Shown: piece by piece, positions 41,479 through 51,378 of the stretch
Layout of the letters: every line of letters starts with the position of its first letter
Numbering within the stretch: the first letter of the stretch is position 1
Source of the DNA: DASQPR01 sp963797605
GTDB lineage: Bacteria; Actinomycetota; Actinomycetes; Mycobacteriales; Micromonosporaceae
Assembly: GCA_963797605.1 (NCBI GenBank)
Contig: CAWCPX010000016.1
Coordinates: 248,001-312,000 of the forward strand
Length of the DNA: 64,000 bases
Direction of reading: 5' to 3'
Program-made: the position numbers and the translations under genes
Notes under the pieces: model-generated
Told to the model about the DNA's origin: nothing
Database searches by the model: none
The model's input: only the letters and a program-made list of their open reading frames with translations

Positions 41479-43815
41479 CCCATCGCGCGAAGCGACGTCC
41501 CGCAACAGGGCCGTCGCGGCCTTCGCGGTCAGGGCGGGCGCGTAGAGATAGCCCTGCCCGAGACGGCATCCCAGCGCGATCAGCGTGTCACGTTGGGCTG
41601 CCGTCTCCACGCCCTCGGCGACGACTTCCAGATCAAGTGATTTCGCCATTGCCAGGATCGCCAGCACGATGCTCCGATCCGTGCCTTCGGTGGCGACGCC
41701 GTCGATGAAGGAGCCGTCAATCTTCAAGCATTCGGCCGGAAACTGCTTGAGGTAGGCGAGGTTCGAGTAATAGCTGCCGAAATCGTCGAGCGCGAAATGC
41801 ACACCGATGCCGCGCAGGCTCTGCGTCGCATCGGTGACATCGTCGCCCGCGTGCCGCTTCTCGGTGACCTCCAACCACACGTCGTGCGGGTTCACGCCGA
41901 CGCGTCGCATCATCGAGGACACCTGCTCCGTGACGTTCGGCTCGCACAGTTGCGCCGCCGAGAGATTCACGTTGAGGTTCAGCAGATTCCAGCCGGGCAG
42001 CCGTTGCCAGTCCGCGAGCTGCTGGCAGGCCTGCTCCAGGACCCACGTACCGATGGAGACGATCTTGCCGGTCTCCTCCGCGAGCGGAATGAAGACATCG
42101 GGTGGAATCGGACCGCGCTCGGGATGCGTCCACCGCAGCAGCGCCTCGAAGCCCACCGGCCGGGCCGTGTCGAGTTCGACGATCGGCTGGTAGAGCACCT
42201 CGAACTCACGCCGGTCGAGTGCTCGCACGAGTTCCGAACGGATGCTGAGCCGATCCAGCGACCGGTGCGACGCCGCGTCGTCGAAGACTTCGACCACTCC
42301 GGTGCCCCGCGATTTGGCGACGTACATGGCCGCGTCCGCGTCGCGCAGCATGGTGCCCGCCGTCGTCTCGCCGCGGGCTCCGAGCACCCCGCCGATGCTC
42401 GCCGAGACGGTCACGCGTTCGGTGTCCAGCGTGAACGGTTCGGCCAGCACGTCCACCAGGCTGCGCCCGATGTCGGAGACCTCGTCAAGATTTTCGACGC
42501 CGCTCAGCACCGCCACGAACTCGTCACCGCCGAAACGCGCCAGCAGGTCCCCGGTCCGAAGTGCCATCTGCAACCGGGCCGCCACCAGTTTGAGCAGTTC
42601 GTCGCCGGCCTCATGGCCCAACCGGTCATTGACGGCCTTGAACCCGTCGAGATCGCAGAAGAGCAGCCCGATATAGGGGGACGGACCGGCGGTCAGGACG
42701 TGTTCGAGCCGCTGCCGGGCGCGTTCCCGATTGGCGAGGCCGGTGAGCGGGTCCCGGGCCGCCTGCCGCCGCAGTTCGTGGTAGAGCTCGGCGTTCTCCA
42801 ACGCGGTGCCGAGGTTGCTAGCGAAGATCGTGGCGATCTCGGTGATCTCGGCACCGAACGGGCGCGGACCGTTCCGCGAGACGTAGATCAGGTAAATCGG
42901 CTCGCCGTCACGCATCACCGGAATGCTGAGCACGGTGTGCGGACCGGTGTCGGACCAGGTCGCAGCCGTTGTCGACCACGGTTGACCGGCCACGGCCGTC
43001 GGCCAGGCCCGCAGTTTCGTCACCGGTCGGCCAGCTAGCGCGGTCGACTGCGGCGGCGCCTGGCCGTGATGAGCCCGGAGCACGGCACGGGTGCCGACGA
43101 TGTCCAGAATCCACGCGTCGTCGGCGGCCGTCAGTCGCTGGATCAGTTCGGCGGCGTTCGAGATCAGCGACTCGACCTCCAGATGGGGCGCGAGTAACTG
43201 CCCGGATTGCGCGAGCCGTTCGATCGCCTTCGCCCGCTCTCGGTCTTGCGCCGCGATGCGCAGCCGGTACGCGACCGAGGCCAGGACGTGCAGGTCCGTG
43301 TCGGCGAACGGCTCGCCGCTGCTGCGATAGAGCACCAGCATTTCGTCGGACGGCTCGGAGTTCGCCGACATCGGCACGAACGCCGCCGTACGCAGATGAA
43401 GGTCGGCGATGGACGCCGGCACGTCCGGGCTGCTCGGCTCGATGCGAATCGCCACGGGTTGCCGGCCCGCGACAGCGGCGGCAGCGGCTTCGCCGAGGGT
43501 CCAACCGTCCCGATAGGACCGATCGTCTTCCGGAAGGCCCCGATCGCTCGTGACCAGGTAACGATCGCTCACCACGCTGACGACGCAGACCACGTCCGCG
43601 TTGAAGGATTCGGAGAGCACCGCCAACGCGCGCTCCAGCAGTTCGTCGGGCGCGGACGGGTCACTGAGCACGGCGAGGAGCCGGATCAACCGACCCGTAT
43701 CCCGGTACGCGTTCCGCGCCGCCGCCGTGGCCTCGTGCAACTCGATGGTCAGCCCGCGGATGTCGTCCGGCGAAGGTGCCAGCCGGGCGGCGTCATCCGG
43801 TTCGGACCCGGTCAT
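41416..43815 (-). CDS. GAF-GGDEF-EAL cyclic-di-GMP protein
   Basis: A 799-residue cytosolic protein. Residues about 20-185 form a first GAF-like sensor, about 205-360 a second GAF (ELIQRLTAADDAWILDIVGT ... GPHTVLSIPVMRDGEPIYLI), about 372-535 a GGDEF domain with intact FGGDEFVAVL and DLDGFKAVNDRLGHEAGD, and about 548-780 an EAL domain with FEALLRW, LNVNLSAAQL, EVTEKRHAGD, DDFGSYYSNLAYLKQFP, KIDGSFI and EVVAEGVET. Both catalytic sets look intact, so it could make or break c-di-GMP. ATG 43815 lies seven bases from the stop of the upstream FIST gene, so they form an operon. Confidence 0.9.
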   Translation of the reverse strand: MTGSEPDDAARLAPSPDDIRGLTIELHEATAAARNAYRDTGRLIRLLAVLSDPSAPDELLERALAVLSESFNADVVCVVSVVSDRYLVTSDRGLPEDDRSYRDGWTLGEAAAAAVAGRQPVAIRIEPSSPDVPASIADLHLRTAAFVPMSANSEPSDEMLVLYRSSGEPFADTDLHVLASVAYRLRIAAQDRERAKAIERLAQSGQLLAPHLEVESLISNAAELIQRLTAADDAWILDIVGTRAVLRAHHGQAPPQSTALAGRPVTKLRAWPTAVAGQPWSTTAATWSDTGPHTVLSIPVMRDGEPIYLIYVSRNGPRPFGAEITEIATIFASNLGTALENAELYHELRRQAARDPLTGLANRERARQRLEHVLTAGPSPYIGLLFCDLDGFKAVNDRLGHEAGDELLKLVAARLQMALRTGDLLARFGGDEFVAVLSGVENLDEVSDIGRSLVDVLAEPFTLDTERVTVSASIGGVLGARGETTAGTMLRDADAAMYVAKSRGTGVVEVFDDAASHRSLDRLSIRSELVRALDRREFEVLYQPIVELDTARPVGFEALLRWTHPERGPIPPDVFIPLAEETGKIVSIGTWVLEQACQQLADWQRLPGWNLLNLNVNLSAAQLCEPNVTEQVSSMMRRVGVNPHDVWLEVTEKRHAGDDVTDATQSLRGIGVHFALDDFGSYYSNLAYLKQFPAECLKIDGSFIDGVATEGTDRSIVLAILAMAKSLDLEVVAEGVETAAQRDTLIALGCRLGQGYLYAPALTAKAATALLRDVASRDGLAVDVAGDALPGACVSVRGR

Positions 43816-43822
43816 ACGCGGC

Positions 43823-45010
43823 TCACAGCGCGATCGCGGCGACGGTCGCGTTGTGGTAGCCGGCCACGCTCGTCGTGCGGGCGAACTCGCCGTACGTGTA
43901 CGCGCCGAACGTCGGCACCGAGCCCGCCCCGGCCTGGATCCGGGCGGCTTCCTCGCCACCGCGCTCCTGCAGCACGTCGAGGCGGGCAATGCAGCTGAAC
44001 ACCAGCAGCACCGCGGCCTCCCGACCGGCGACGGCGCGCTCGGCTACCTCCTGGCTCACGGTCAACAGGCTGTCGCCGTCGGCCGCGACGATCTGAATGG
44101 CCGAATAGACGGGCAACGGATCGAACGTGTTGATCATCTTGTTGTCGTCCATGAAGACGCCGCGGATGAGGTGATCGCCATCCGGCTCAATCAGGCCGAA
44201 CGCGTGCGTCGAGTAGAAGCCGCCCGGCCGGACCTTGTCGAGTTCGTCGACGTTGCCCTGGCGGATATGCGCCTCGAAGACGTCGCGGGCTGGTTTTCCG
44301 GCGATCTCCTTCACGATGCGGCCGTCGGTCTTCGTCACGAGCAGCGGCAACCCGAGCGCGTGCCATCCGTGGCCAACCGTGACGGGCACCGGTTCGTCGG
44401 ACCCGATCCAGACCGCGACGGCTCCATCGCTCAGCACGCGGTCGTCGTGGAAGACGAACGTGCGCGTCAGGTGCCGGTCGTCGCCCGCGCCACCGCCGAT
44501 CACCGGGACAGCGGCGCCGGTCACGCGATGCAGACCGCCCACCAGTTCCTGCGGCCCGGCTGCGAGACCGTCGACGAAGATGAGCAGCGTGGCGTGTGCT
44601 GGCTGATGTGGCTCCAGCGCCGCCCGGGACGCACGAGCCAATTCCATGCCCGCCGCCTCGGTGCCAATCGAGGCCAGGTTCTCGACCGACGCGACGCCGA
44701 ACCGGTAGGGGCCGGCCGTCATCGCCAGCACGGACACGCCGCTCGCGGGCTCGGTGAGATGACCGTCGCCGAAGTGCCCCGACGTCGTCTCGCCGACCAG
44801 CGGCGCCTCGCCGGTCACCGCGCGGATCGTGCTGATCAACGTCGGTAGGTCGTAGCGGACGGATGCGTACACGATGATCATGTCTGGTGTTTCGGAGCCG
44901 AGGCCGGCCAGCGCTTCGCGCGCGGCCGCCGTGCCCGCCTCGACCGCGTCTTGGGCCTCGCTCGACCCGCTCGCAGCGTGTAGCCGGGCCGGCAGCGTTT
45001 GCTGCGTCAC
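43823..45010 (-). CDS. FIST-domain sensory protein
   Basis: A 395-residue cytosolic protein with FIST_N (about 20-210: IIVYASVRYDLPTLISTIRA, LVGETTSGHFGDG, LLIFVDGLAAGPQELVGGLH, VIGGGAGDD) and FIST_C (about 220-370: DNKMINTFDPLP, LVFSCIARLDVLQERGGEEA, TFGAYTYGEFA). FIST domains are predicted sensors of small ligands, perhaps amino acids. GTG 45010 follows GAGGGGG; ATG-like TTG/GTG further up are less likely. It is the first gene of the operon with the GGDEF/EAL protein, so it may provide the sensing input. Confidence 0.88.
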   Translation of the reverse strand: MTQQTLPARLHAASGSSEAQDAVEAGTAAAREALAGLGSETPDMIIVYASVRYDLPTLISTIRAVTGEAPLVGETTSGHFGDGHLTEPASGVSVLAMTAGPYRFGVASVENLASIGTEAAGMELARASRAALEPHQPAHATLLIFVDGLAAGPQELVGGLHRVTGAAVPVIGGGAGDDRHLTRTFVFHDDRVLSDGAVAVWIGSDEPVPVTVGHGWHALGLPLLVTKTDGRIVKEIAGKPARDVFEAHIRQGNVDELDKVRPGGFYSTHAFGLIEPDGDHLIRGVFMDDNKMINTFDPLPVYSAIQIVAADGDSLLTVSQEVAERAVAGREAAVLLVFSCIARLDVLQERGGEEAARIQAGAGSVPTFGAYTYGEFARTTSVAGYHNATVAAIAL

Positions 45011-45361
45011 GGCGTTACCCCCTCGGGTCAGCACACCTGAATGCGAATTCCATTATAGGAAGCTTTGATCTTATGGCCAGCTTTGATGTGTTTTATCCGC
45101 TGGCACCGACGGCTCAACCGCGACTGAGCGCTCGGTCCGTCAGGTCTCGACATGCTCGGCGCCGGACACGTGCGGGCCGGATACAGCTGCGGCGAATCGA
45201 GGCCGCTGGGGCACATGTCAACGATGTGGCCAGTTGGCCACTGCGGTGGCCAGTGTCCGGATAGTCGGGCATCTGAGTGGACAGCGCCGGCCGCGGTGAC
45301 GACAACGATTAATGGTCTCGTGGTCGCTGATCACGGGTCCATTCGTCGGTCGGAGTTACCC
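45011..45361. other. 351-bp intergenic region between divergent genes
   Basis: Apart from the TATAAT above it holds two copies of AGCTTTGAT (near 45061 and 45078) and a cluster of GGCC-arm inverted repeats (GGCCAGTTGGCC near 45228, GGCCACTGCGGTGGCC near 45236, GGTGGCCAGTG near 45246). No coding signal is convincing. Confidence 0.6.
45052..45057 (-). promoter_or_regulatory. Consensus -10 (TATAAT) of the FIST-GGDEF/EAL operon
   Basis: TATAAT on the minus strand at 45057-45052, about 40 bases before GTG 45010. No clear -35 was found at 17 bases (CTGGCC). Confidence 0.5.
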
Positions 45362-46438
45362 ATGCCCGTGCTAACGCCCTCCCATCCCGAGGAACCGATT
45401 CGCGATGACGACGGCGACCGCATGCTGCGCGACCTCGCCTCGCGCGGCCTACTCAGCGACACCTATCGCTCCGCGCCCGAGCCGGTCCGCGCCGCGCTCT
45501 ACCAGGCGGCGTACCGCGTGGTCTGGCCCATCGTCTTTCGGCGGCTCACCCGCGCTATCGAGATCCGGCGAGGTCACATGGCCTGCGCGACATCGGTTAC
45601 CCGGCTCGCGGGCGAATGCCTCGATCACTTCCACAACGACGTCGAGTCCGTTGTGGACGATCTGTTCGCACGTGCCAGCCAACGGGTCCGCAGCCTGGAA
45701 GCGTTCATCACATCGCACATCACGGTCGCCACGATCGACGGCTACCGTCGGCGGCGCGGCGAGCGGGGTGCGCTGCAACGGCCACGTGTGCCCGGTTGGC
45801 TCGCGGCCGCCTTAGCCGACGATCCGTGGCTGGTCGATCTCGCGAAGCAGATTCTCACGTGGGCCGGGGTCGAGATGACGGCCGGCCTCGAGGTGTGGCC
45901 GTTGCACGCCTGGGCGGTGCGCCGTTCGGACGTCTGCGGGCTCGACGGCGTCAGCGAACTGACCGAGGTCAGAGCGGACATCAAGACCGTGATCGATGCC
46001 ATGCGTACGCGTGAGCAGTGGTATCTCTCGTACGTCGAACGTCCCCTGAGCCGGAAACAGACTTCCGTGCTCGGTTCGCCCGCGTCGTCGACCGGTCGTG
46101 CGGAGGATTTGCGGCCGTTTCTCTTCGTGACGCGCGACGAAGTGGCCGACGGTCACCTGAGCGACCTCGCGCACGCGGCCATCGAGGCGATCCGAACCGG
46201 TCTGCGGCAGGAACAGGAACCGGTGGCACTTATCGTCCAAGTCGTACGAGCGACGTTCGCGGGCGATGTCGGCGCCGACGACATCGACCGTCCACCGCAC
46301 GGCATGCCCGAGGACCACCGGCACATCCAGGAGCTCATGGCCGACGATTCGCAGGTTCGCCGGGTCGTGGCCGCGATACTTCAGCATCGTCGGCGAGGCC
46401 GGGGACGGCGACCTCGCCCAATCCGCGTAACTGCCTGA
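45362..46438 (+). CDS. Unknown protein with weak sigma-70-like N-terminal half
   Basis: A 358-residue cytosolic protein, mostly helical, with a very basic C-terminus (HRRRGRGRRPRPIRVTA). The stretch RLAGECLDHFHNDVESVVDD ... SLEAFITSHITVATIDGYRR RGERGALQ recalls region-2 packing of sigma-70 factors (a helix of LxxFL followed by a TxxxDxYRRR helix), but the match is weak. ATG 45362 has GGAG six bases upstream. Next to it on the same strand is another unknown of similar size, separated by a structured region. Confidence 0.65.
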   Translation: MPVLTPSHPEEPIRDDDGDRMLRDLASRGLLSDTYRSAPEPVRAALYQAAYRVVWPIVFRRLTRAIEIRRGHMACATSVTRLAGECLDHFHNDVESVVDDLFARASQRVRSLEAFITSHITVATIDGYRRRRGERGALQRPRVPGWLAAALADDPWLVDLAKQILTWAGVEMTAGLEVWPLHAWAVRRSDVCGLDGVSELTEVRADIKTVIDAMRTREQWYLSYVERPLSRKQTSVLGSPASSTGRAEDLRPFLFVTRDEVADGHLSDLAHAAIEAIRTGLRQEQEPVALIVQVVRATFAGDVGADDIDRPPHGMPEDHRHIQELMADDSQVRRVVAAILQHRRRGRGRRPRPIRVTA

Positions 46439-46474
46439 TCCGGCGGTCATTCGAGCGAGCCGCGAGGCGGATCG

Positions 46475-46575
46475 TTCGCACAGGCGCCTGTTTCGCGAAA
46501 CCGTCGATCGCCTCGCTCGATCGGCTTGCGAAACAGGCGCTTAAGCGGTGGCGGCTCCCGGCGAGCCGTGCGAAT
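46475..46575. promoter_or_regulatory. Nested inverted repeats between two unknown genes
   Basis: GCGCCTGTTTCGC (46484-46496) pairs perfectly with 46528-46540. Inside is CGATCG ... CGATCG (46505-46523) and outside TTCGCAC (46475-46481) pairs with GTGCGAA (46569-46575). It may be a terminator/attenuator or a protein-binding site for the downstream gene. Confidence 0.55.
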
Positions 46576-46615
46576 GTCAGGTCGTCCGCACGTTTACTCG
46601 CCTTGAGGGGGCCGG

Positions 46616-47581
46616 GTGACGCTGACCGAACGCGCGCTGATGACGGAATTCGTACGGCTTCGACGCGGGTGGGGGCTGGAAACGGTTCGTCTTCGCAAAC
46701 AGGTCGGGCCGGGGCTGGTCACGCTATGCGGCATCGTCGAGAAGGATGACGACCGGGCTGCTCGGCGCAAGATCGAGGCCACGCTCGCGCGACTGACCTT
46801 GACCTTCCCGGCCGAGGAGAAGGACATCATCGGCATCGCGCTGGGCACGACGTCCGCGCATGTGCAGCGCCGCTTCCTGACCGACCGCATCGCGGACATC
46901 GCCGACCGTCTCAAAACGTCGGACCGCACGGCACGTCGACGGATCGTCGCCGCGTTCAGCCGCCTGGTCGCCACGGCGCTGGCCGAACAGGCCGACGGCG
47001 GCGAACACGATCCGACGAAAGGGTGGGATGTCGCCCGCCTCGAATCGCTGCTCCGCCTGGACCTGGTCAGCCCTGAGGTCACCGAGGCCCGCACGATCGT
47101 CGCGCGCCGCGCCGGGCTCGATCAGATCCTGATCAAGTTCAGCGTGCCGGCCGATCGCCTCGACGACGTCGGCCCCGGCGACCTGCACGCCGAGATCGCT
47201 CACGGCGCCCGCATCCTGTCGATCACCTGCGAGAGCGGACGGCACTTCGGTGTGCTCCTCAAGCTGCCACGGCCGCTCGCCCAGGACGAGAAGCACACCT
47301 ACTCGATCATTCTGCGACCGTCTGCCGGCGAGGTTATGCGGCACTACGCGCTGGTGCCGATGGTCGACATCGACTTCTTCCGGCTGCGGGTGCGCTTCGA
47401 CCCCGATCGCGTGCCCGACATGGTGTGGCGGTTCGAGCACGCGTGGCCCGACTCCGTCAACAATCCGCAGGCACACTCCGACGCCGCCCTGGGATTAGAC
47501 GGCGCCGGCGAAGTCGTGCAGGACTTCGAAGGATTGGAGCGCTCCTACGCGTACGGGATCGGCTGGAACTCCGCTGTGTGA
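46616..47581 (+). CDS. Unknown protein, possible HTH at N-terminus
   Basis: A 321-residue protein starting with GTG and site GAGGGG. Residues 1-115 are helical and resemble actinobacterial regulator-like hypotheticals (LRRGWGLETVRLRKQVGPGL, RRKIEATLARLTLTFPAEEK, TSDRTARRRIVAAFSRLVAT). Residues about 180-310 look like a beta-rich effector domain (HAEIAHGARILSITCESGRH, YALVPMVDIDFFRLRVRFDP). The last codons are duplicated by an 18-bp repeat. Function unknown; a ligand-responsive regulator is a guess. Confidence 0.68.
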   Translation: MTLTERALMTEFVRLRRGWGLETVRLRKQVGPGLVTLCGIVEKDDDRAARRKIEATLARLTLTFPAEEKDIIGIALGTTSAHVQRRFLTDRIADIADRLKTSDRTARRRIVAAFSRLVATALAEQADGGEHDPTKGWDVARLESLLRLDLVSPEVTEARTIVARRAGLDQILIKFSVPADRLDDVGPGDLHAEIAHGARILSITCESGRHFGVLLKLPRPLAQDEKHTYSIILRPSAGEVMRHYALVPMVDIDFFRLRVRFDPDRVPDMVWRFEHAWPDSVNNPQAHSDAALGLDGAGEVVQDFEGLERSYAYGIGWNSAV

Positions 47582-47618
47582 GCGAACTCCGCTGTGTGAG
47601 GCGAATTCAGCGGTGTGA
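47566..47618. repeat. 18-bp tandem repeat spanning two convergent stop codons
   Basis: GAACTCCGCTGTGTGA (47566, 47584) and GAATTCAGCGGTGTGA (47602) with a period of 18. The first copy carries the stop of the upstream + gene, the third overlaps the stop region of the convergent gene. Confidence 0.88.
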
Positions 47619-49489
47619 CCAGGACTCGCTGCCGCTGCCGTTGCACGTGTAGATCTCGGCGGTGGCACCGTCTGTCGTCGCCGCGCCCAGCACGCTGAGG
47701 CATTTGCCGGACGGTACGCCGACGATCGTGCCACCCGTGCCCGCGAACCACTGCTGATCCGCGGCGCCGGTGCAGGTGGCGATGCTGACACCGGCGAAGT
47801 TCGCGGTGGATCCGCCGGTCACGGTCAAACACTTGCCGGAGAGTCCACCGACGATCGTGCTGCCGGTGAACGTCCAGTTCTGGCTGGTTGAGCCGTTGCA
47901 CGTGAAGATGTCGGCCGTCGCGCCGTCCGCGGTCGATCCACCGGTCACGCTCAAGCACTTACCCGACAGCCCACCGACGACGGTCGTCGGGGCCGGGCCG
48001 CTCCCGGGCGTGAACGTCAGGAATTCGGCGCTGCCGGCCGGCACCGTGACCGTCACCGTCGAGCCACCCACGCTGACCGCGGTCTGATGCGGTGCCGCCA
48101 GGGTGCCGTCGGCCTGCACCGTCTGGCCGCCGAGCGTGATGCCGGTCGTGGCGCTCAGGCCGCTCGCGGTGAGGTTGACCTGCTCGGCCGAGCCGAACGA
48201 CGCGCCGAGCGCCAGTTGCAGCGTCGTCGCACCGTTGCCGGCCGGGTCCTGCACGTTGTCGAGCACGACGGTCATGGTGCCGTCGGCGTGATGCACCGCG
48301 TACGCGCGGACGGTCGCCCACGCCGGGTTGCTGAGCTGCAGGAAGTTGCCGCTGCCGATCTGATGGACGGCGGCCAGCCCGTAGAACTCCGGCTGCGCCG
48401 CCAGCTGTCCGGCGCTCGCGGCGGCGGCGGTCGGGGCACACAGCGGCGTGTAGTACATGAACAGCGGCTTTGCCGTGTCGCATTGCAGCACCGTGCCGTG
48501 CATGTAGTCGCCGCGAACACCCTCGCGGGCCATGTCCAGTTGCTCGTCGATCTCCCACAGAGCCGCGGCGAACACATCGCTGACGCCCTGTTGTCCCTCG
48601 CAGACCACGTTGTTGCCCTCGTCGAGCACGGCCGGAACGCCGAGCCGGGCAGCCGCACTCGTCGCCGCGTCGGCAGCGGCGGTCTCGCTGTTGCGGGCAG
48701 ACGTACCGAGCAGCGCACTGATCGTGGGGCTGCCTCCGCAGGTCGTCGACACGAGCGGGTAGTAGTGGTTCGTCAGCTCGGTGATCTGCGGCGTCGACCG
48801 AGCGGCCTGCGCCGTCACGAACGCGTTCTGCAGCGAACTGGTCGCGGACGTCGCGTCGGTGCCTTCGATCGGCACACCCGGCGCGCGCCGGTGATCGCGG
48901 TGACGTAGGCCTGGAAGTCGGTCAGGTATTGCGCGGAGTTGCCCGAGTACTGCGAGTACAGGTCGGGTTCGTTGCCGATCTCGATCGCCTGCAGCGACGA
49001 GCCGAGCGCCGCCACGGCGTGCTTCGCCTCGTCAGCGGCTCGGGCCGGGTCGTAGTGCTTGAGGTTGACGCCGAGAATGACCTTCCAGCCAGAGGCCTTC
49101 GCCAGCGTGTTGAGCGCGGTCAGCGCGGCCGGGGTTATGGTGGCGATCGACCAGGACGGCGGCGTCTCGCCGGTCGACGTCCAGTAGGTCTGGTCGACGG
49201 TGTTGCCGCCGATGCGAATGGTCGAGGAGCCGAGCGTCTTCAGGTAAGAGGCGAGGTTGCCCGACGTGAACGCGGACAGCGCGAGATCGGACGCCTCGAA
49301 CGAGAGGCCGAGCGACGTCGGGCCCAGCGTGGTGCCGGTCGTCGCCTGCGTGATCGTCACGACGGTCGGCGTCGCCGCCGCGGCTGCAGACGTCGTCGCG
49401 AACGCGCTCAGCCCTGTGACCAGCACGGCGGCCGCGAGCGCGGGCGTCAAGGTGGACAGCGTCGCGCGGATTGAATGTTTCGGCTTCAT
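47607..49489 (-). pseudogene. Secreted GH79-like glycosidase with ricin-type lectin tail, one frameshift
   Basis: Begins at ATG 49489 (site GAGGAG) with a Sec signal peptide ending in TSAAAAA. The catalytic part has LGLSFEASDLALSAF, TIRIGGNTVDQTYW, acid/base Glu in AIEIGNEPDLYSQY, and LDEGNNVVCEGQ as a candidate nucleophile region, as in GH79 heparanase/glucuronidase-like proteins. A C-terminal beta-sandwich and three CBM13/ricin repeats (GGLSGKCLSVTGG; QNW, QQW, ESW) follow. The frame breaks near 48872-48884, where GGCGCGCGCCGGG seems to hold two extra bases compared with the expected GAPGVPIEG. If corrected it is one 620-residue secreted polysaccharide hydrolase. Otherwise two fragments are made. 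Confidence 0.82.
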
Positions 49490-49683
49490 GACACTCCTCA
49501 GGCATCGACAACGACAGATGCTACCCCCGCGCAGGACGCGTACCGATGCGGAGAAGTTCGCGATCTTCCGGCCGTTATTTCCTTGATCTGCTGGACCGGC
49601 CCGCGACACGACGTTCCGGCCTGGGACAATGGGGATAAGTGTGTGATGTCTCGCGTGATGTCTAAGGACCGGAGCTGATCAGG

Positions 49684-51378
49684 ATGCAGTCGTCGCCGGA
49701 AGGTGCCTCCTTCACCGGTCTGGCGCTGCGCACCGAACTTCTGACGGCACTGTCCGCCCTGGGCTACGAGGAGCCGACGCCGATCCAGCGCGAGGCGATT
49801 CCGCCGCTGCTCGCCGGGCGCGACCTGCTCGGGCAGGCGGCCACCGGCACGGGCAAGACGGCGGCGTTCGCGCTGCCGATCCTGCAGCGGCTGGCCGCCG
49901 GCGAGCGCGGCGACGGACCCGGCGGCGTTGGTGCTCGTGCCAACGCGCGAGCTGGCCGTGCAGGTCTCCGAGGCGTTCCACCGCTACGGCCGGGCGCTCG
50001 GCGCACGCGTCCTGCCGATCTACGGCGGGCAGCCGATCGGCCGGCAGCTGGAGGCGCTGCGACCGCGGCGTCGACGTCGTGGTCGCCACGCCTGGCCGCG
50101 CGCTCGACCACATCAGCCGTGGCACGCCTCGACCTGCGTGAAGTGCGAGACGGTCGTGCTCGACGAGGCCGACGAGATGCTCGACATGGGCTTCGCCGAG
50201 GACATCGAGGCGATCCTCGACGAGACCGACGAGCAGCGGCAGACCGTGCTGTTCTCGGCGACGCATGCCCGCGCGCATCGACGCGCATCGCCCGCCGCTA
50301 CCTGCGTGACCCGGTCCGCATCGAGATCGGCCGGCAGCAGGCGCCGGCGGGCGAGGCGCCGCAGGTCCGGCAGAGCGCGTACATCGTCGCCCGGCCGCAC
50401 AAGCCCGCCGCGCTCGGCCGCATGCTCGACGTCGAATCACCGACGGCCGCGATCGTGTTCTGCCGCACGCGCGAAGAGGTCGACGAGCTGACCGAGACGC
50501 TCAACGGTCGCGGCTACCGGGCCGAGGCGCTGCACGGCGGCATGAGCCAGGACCAGCGCGACCGGGTCATGGGCCGGCTTCGCAGCGGCACCGCCGACCT
50601 GCTGATCGCCACCGACGTCGCCGCCCGCGGGCTCGACATCGACCAGCTCACCCACGTGGTCAACTACAACGTGCCGTCGGCCGCCGAGGCCTACGTGCAC
50701 CGCATCGGCCGGGTCGGCCGCGCCGGTCGCGAAGGCGTGGCGATCACTCTGGCCGAGCCACGCGAGCACCGCATGCTCAAGACGATCGAGCAGCTGACGA
50801 AGCAGCGGATCACGATCGAGAAGGTGCCCGACCGTCGCCGACCTGCGCAGCCGCCGACTGGAGCTGACGCGTGCGGCGCTGCAGGAGAGCCTCGTCGACG
50901 ACGTCGACCTCGACCGCTTCCGGGTCGTGGTCGAGTCGCTCGCCGACGAGTTCGACATCATGGACGTCGCGCTCGCGGCGGTGAAACTGGCGCACGAGTC
51001 CAGCGGCGGCGAACTCGACGAGCAGGAGATCCCCGATCACTCCGACGCGATCATCCGCAAGCCGCAGCGCTCCGAACCCGAGACGCCGAGACGGCCGGCG
51101 CGGGCACACGTTCCGATGGCGACACGACCCGGCTGTTCTTCGGCGTCGGGCGGCGCTCCGGCATCCGCCCGCAAGACCTGGTCGGCGCGATCGCCAACGA
51201 GTCTCGGCTCAGCGGTCGCGACATCGGGGCGATCGAGATCGCCGACCGGTTCTCGCTCGTCGAGGTGCCGTCGTCAGCCGCCGACGAGGTGATCGAAGCG
51301 CTGCGCCACAGCACCATCAAGGGCAAGAAGGCGACAGTGCGCCGAGAGGGTTACCCTCCCCGCCGCCAGGGTCGTTAG
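49684..51378 (+). pseudogene. deaD: DEAD-box RNA helicase (DeaD/CsdA-like), frameshifted
   Basis: All helicase motifs are present in order but in different frames: Q-motif FTGLALRTELL and PTPIQREAIP, AATGTGKT, VPTRELAVQV, TPGRALD (in another frame), VLDEADEMLDMGF, SAT, IVFCRTREEVDEL, ATDVAARGLDI, HRIGRVGRAGREG, and a C-terminal DbpA-like RNA-binding domain (LFFGVGRRSGIRPQDLVGAI ... KGKKATVRREG). Single extra bases are visible near 49921, 50062, 50130, 50266, 50287, 50830 and around 51090. The protein unwinds structured RNA in ribosome assembly and cold response. The stop codon TAG (51376-51378) is part of the left end of a MITE-like element. The many clean +1 insertions suggest sequence error. 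Confidence 0.87.

Noticed and set aside
45362..46438. ECF/sigma-70 factor call
   Set aside because: Only a short stretch resembles region 2; no region-4 HTH is visible.
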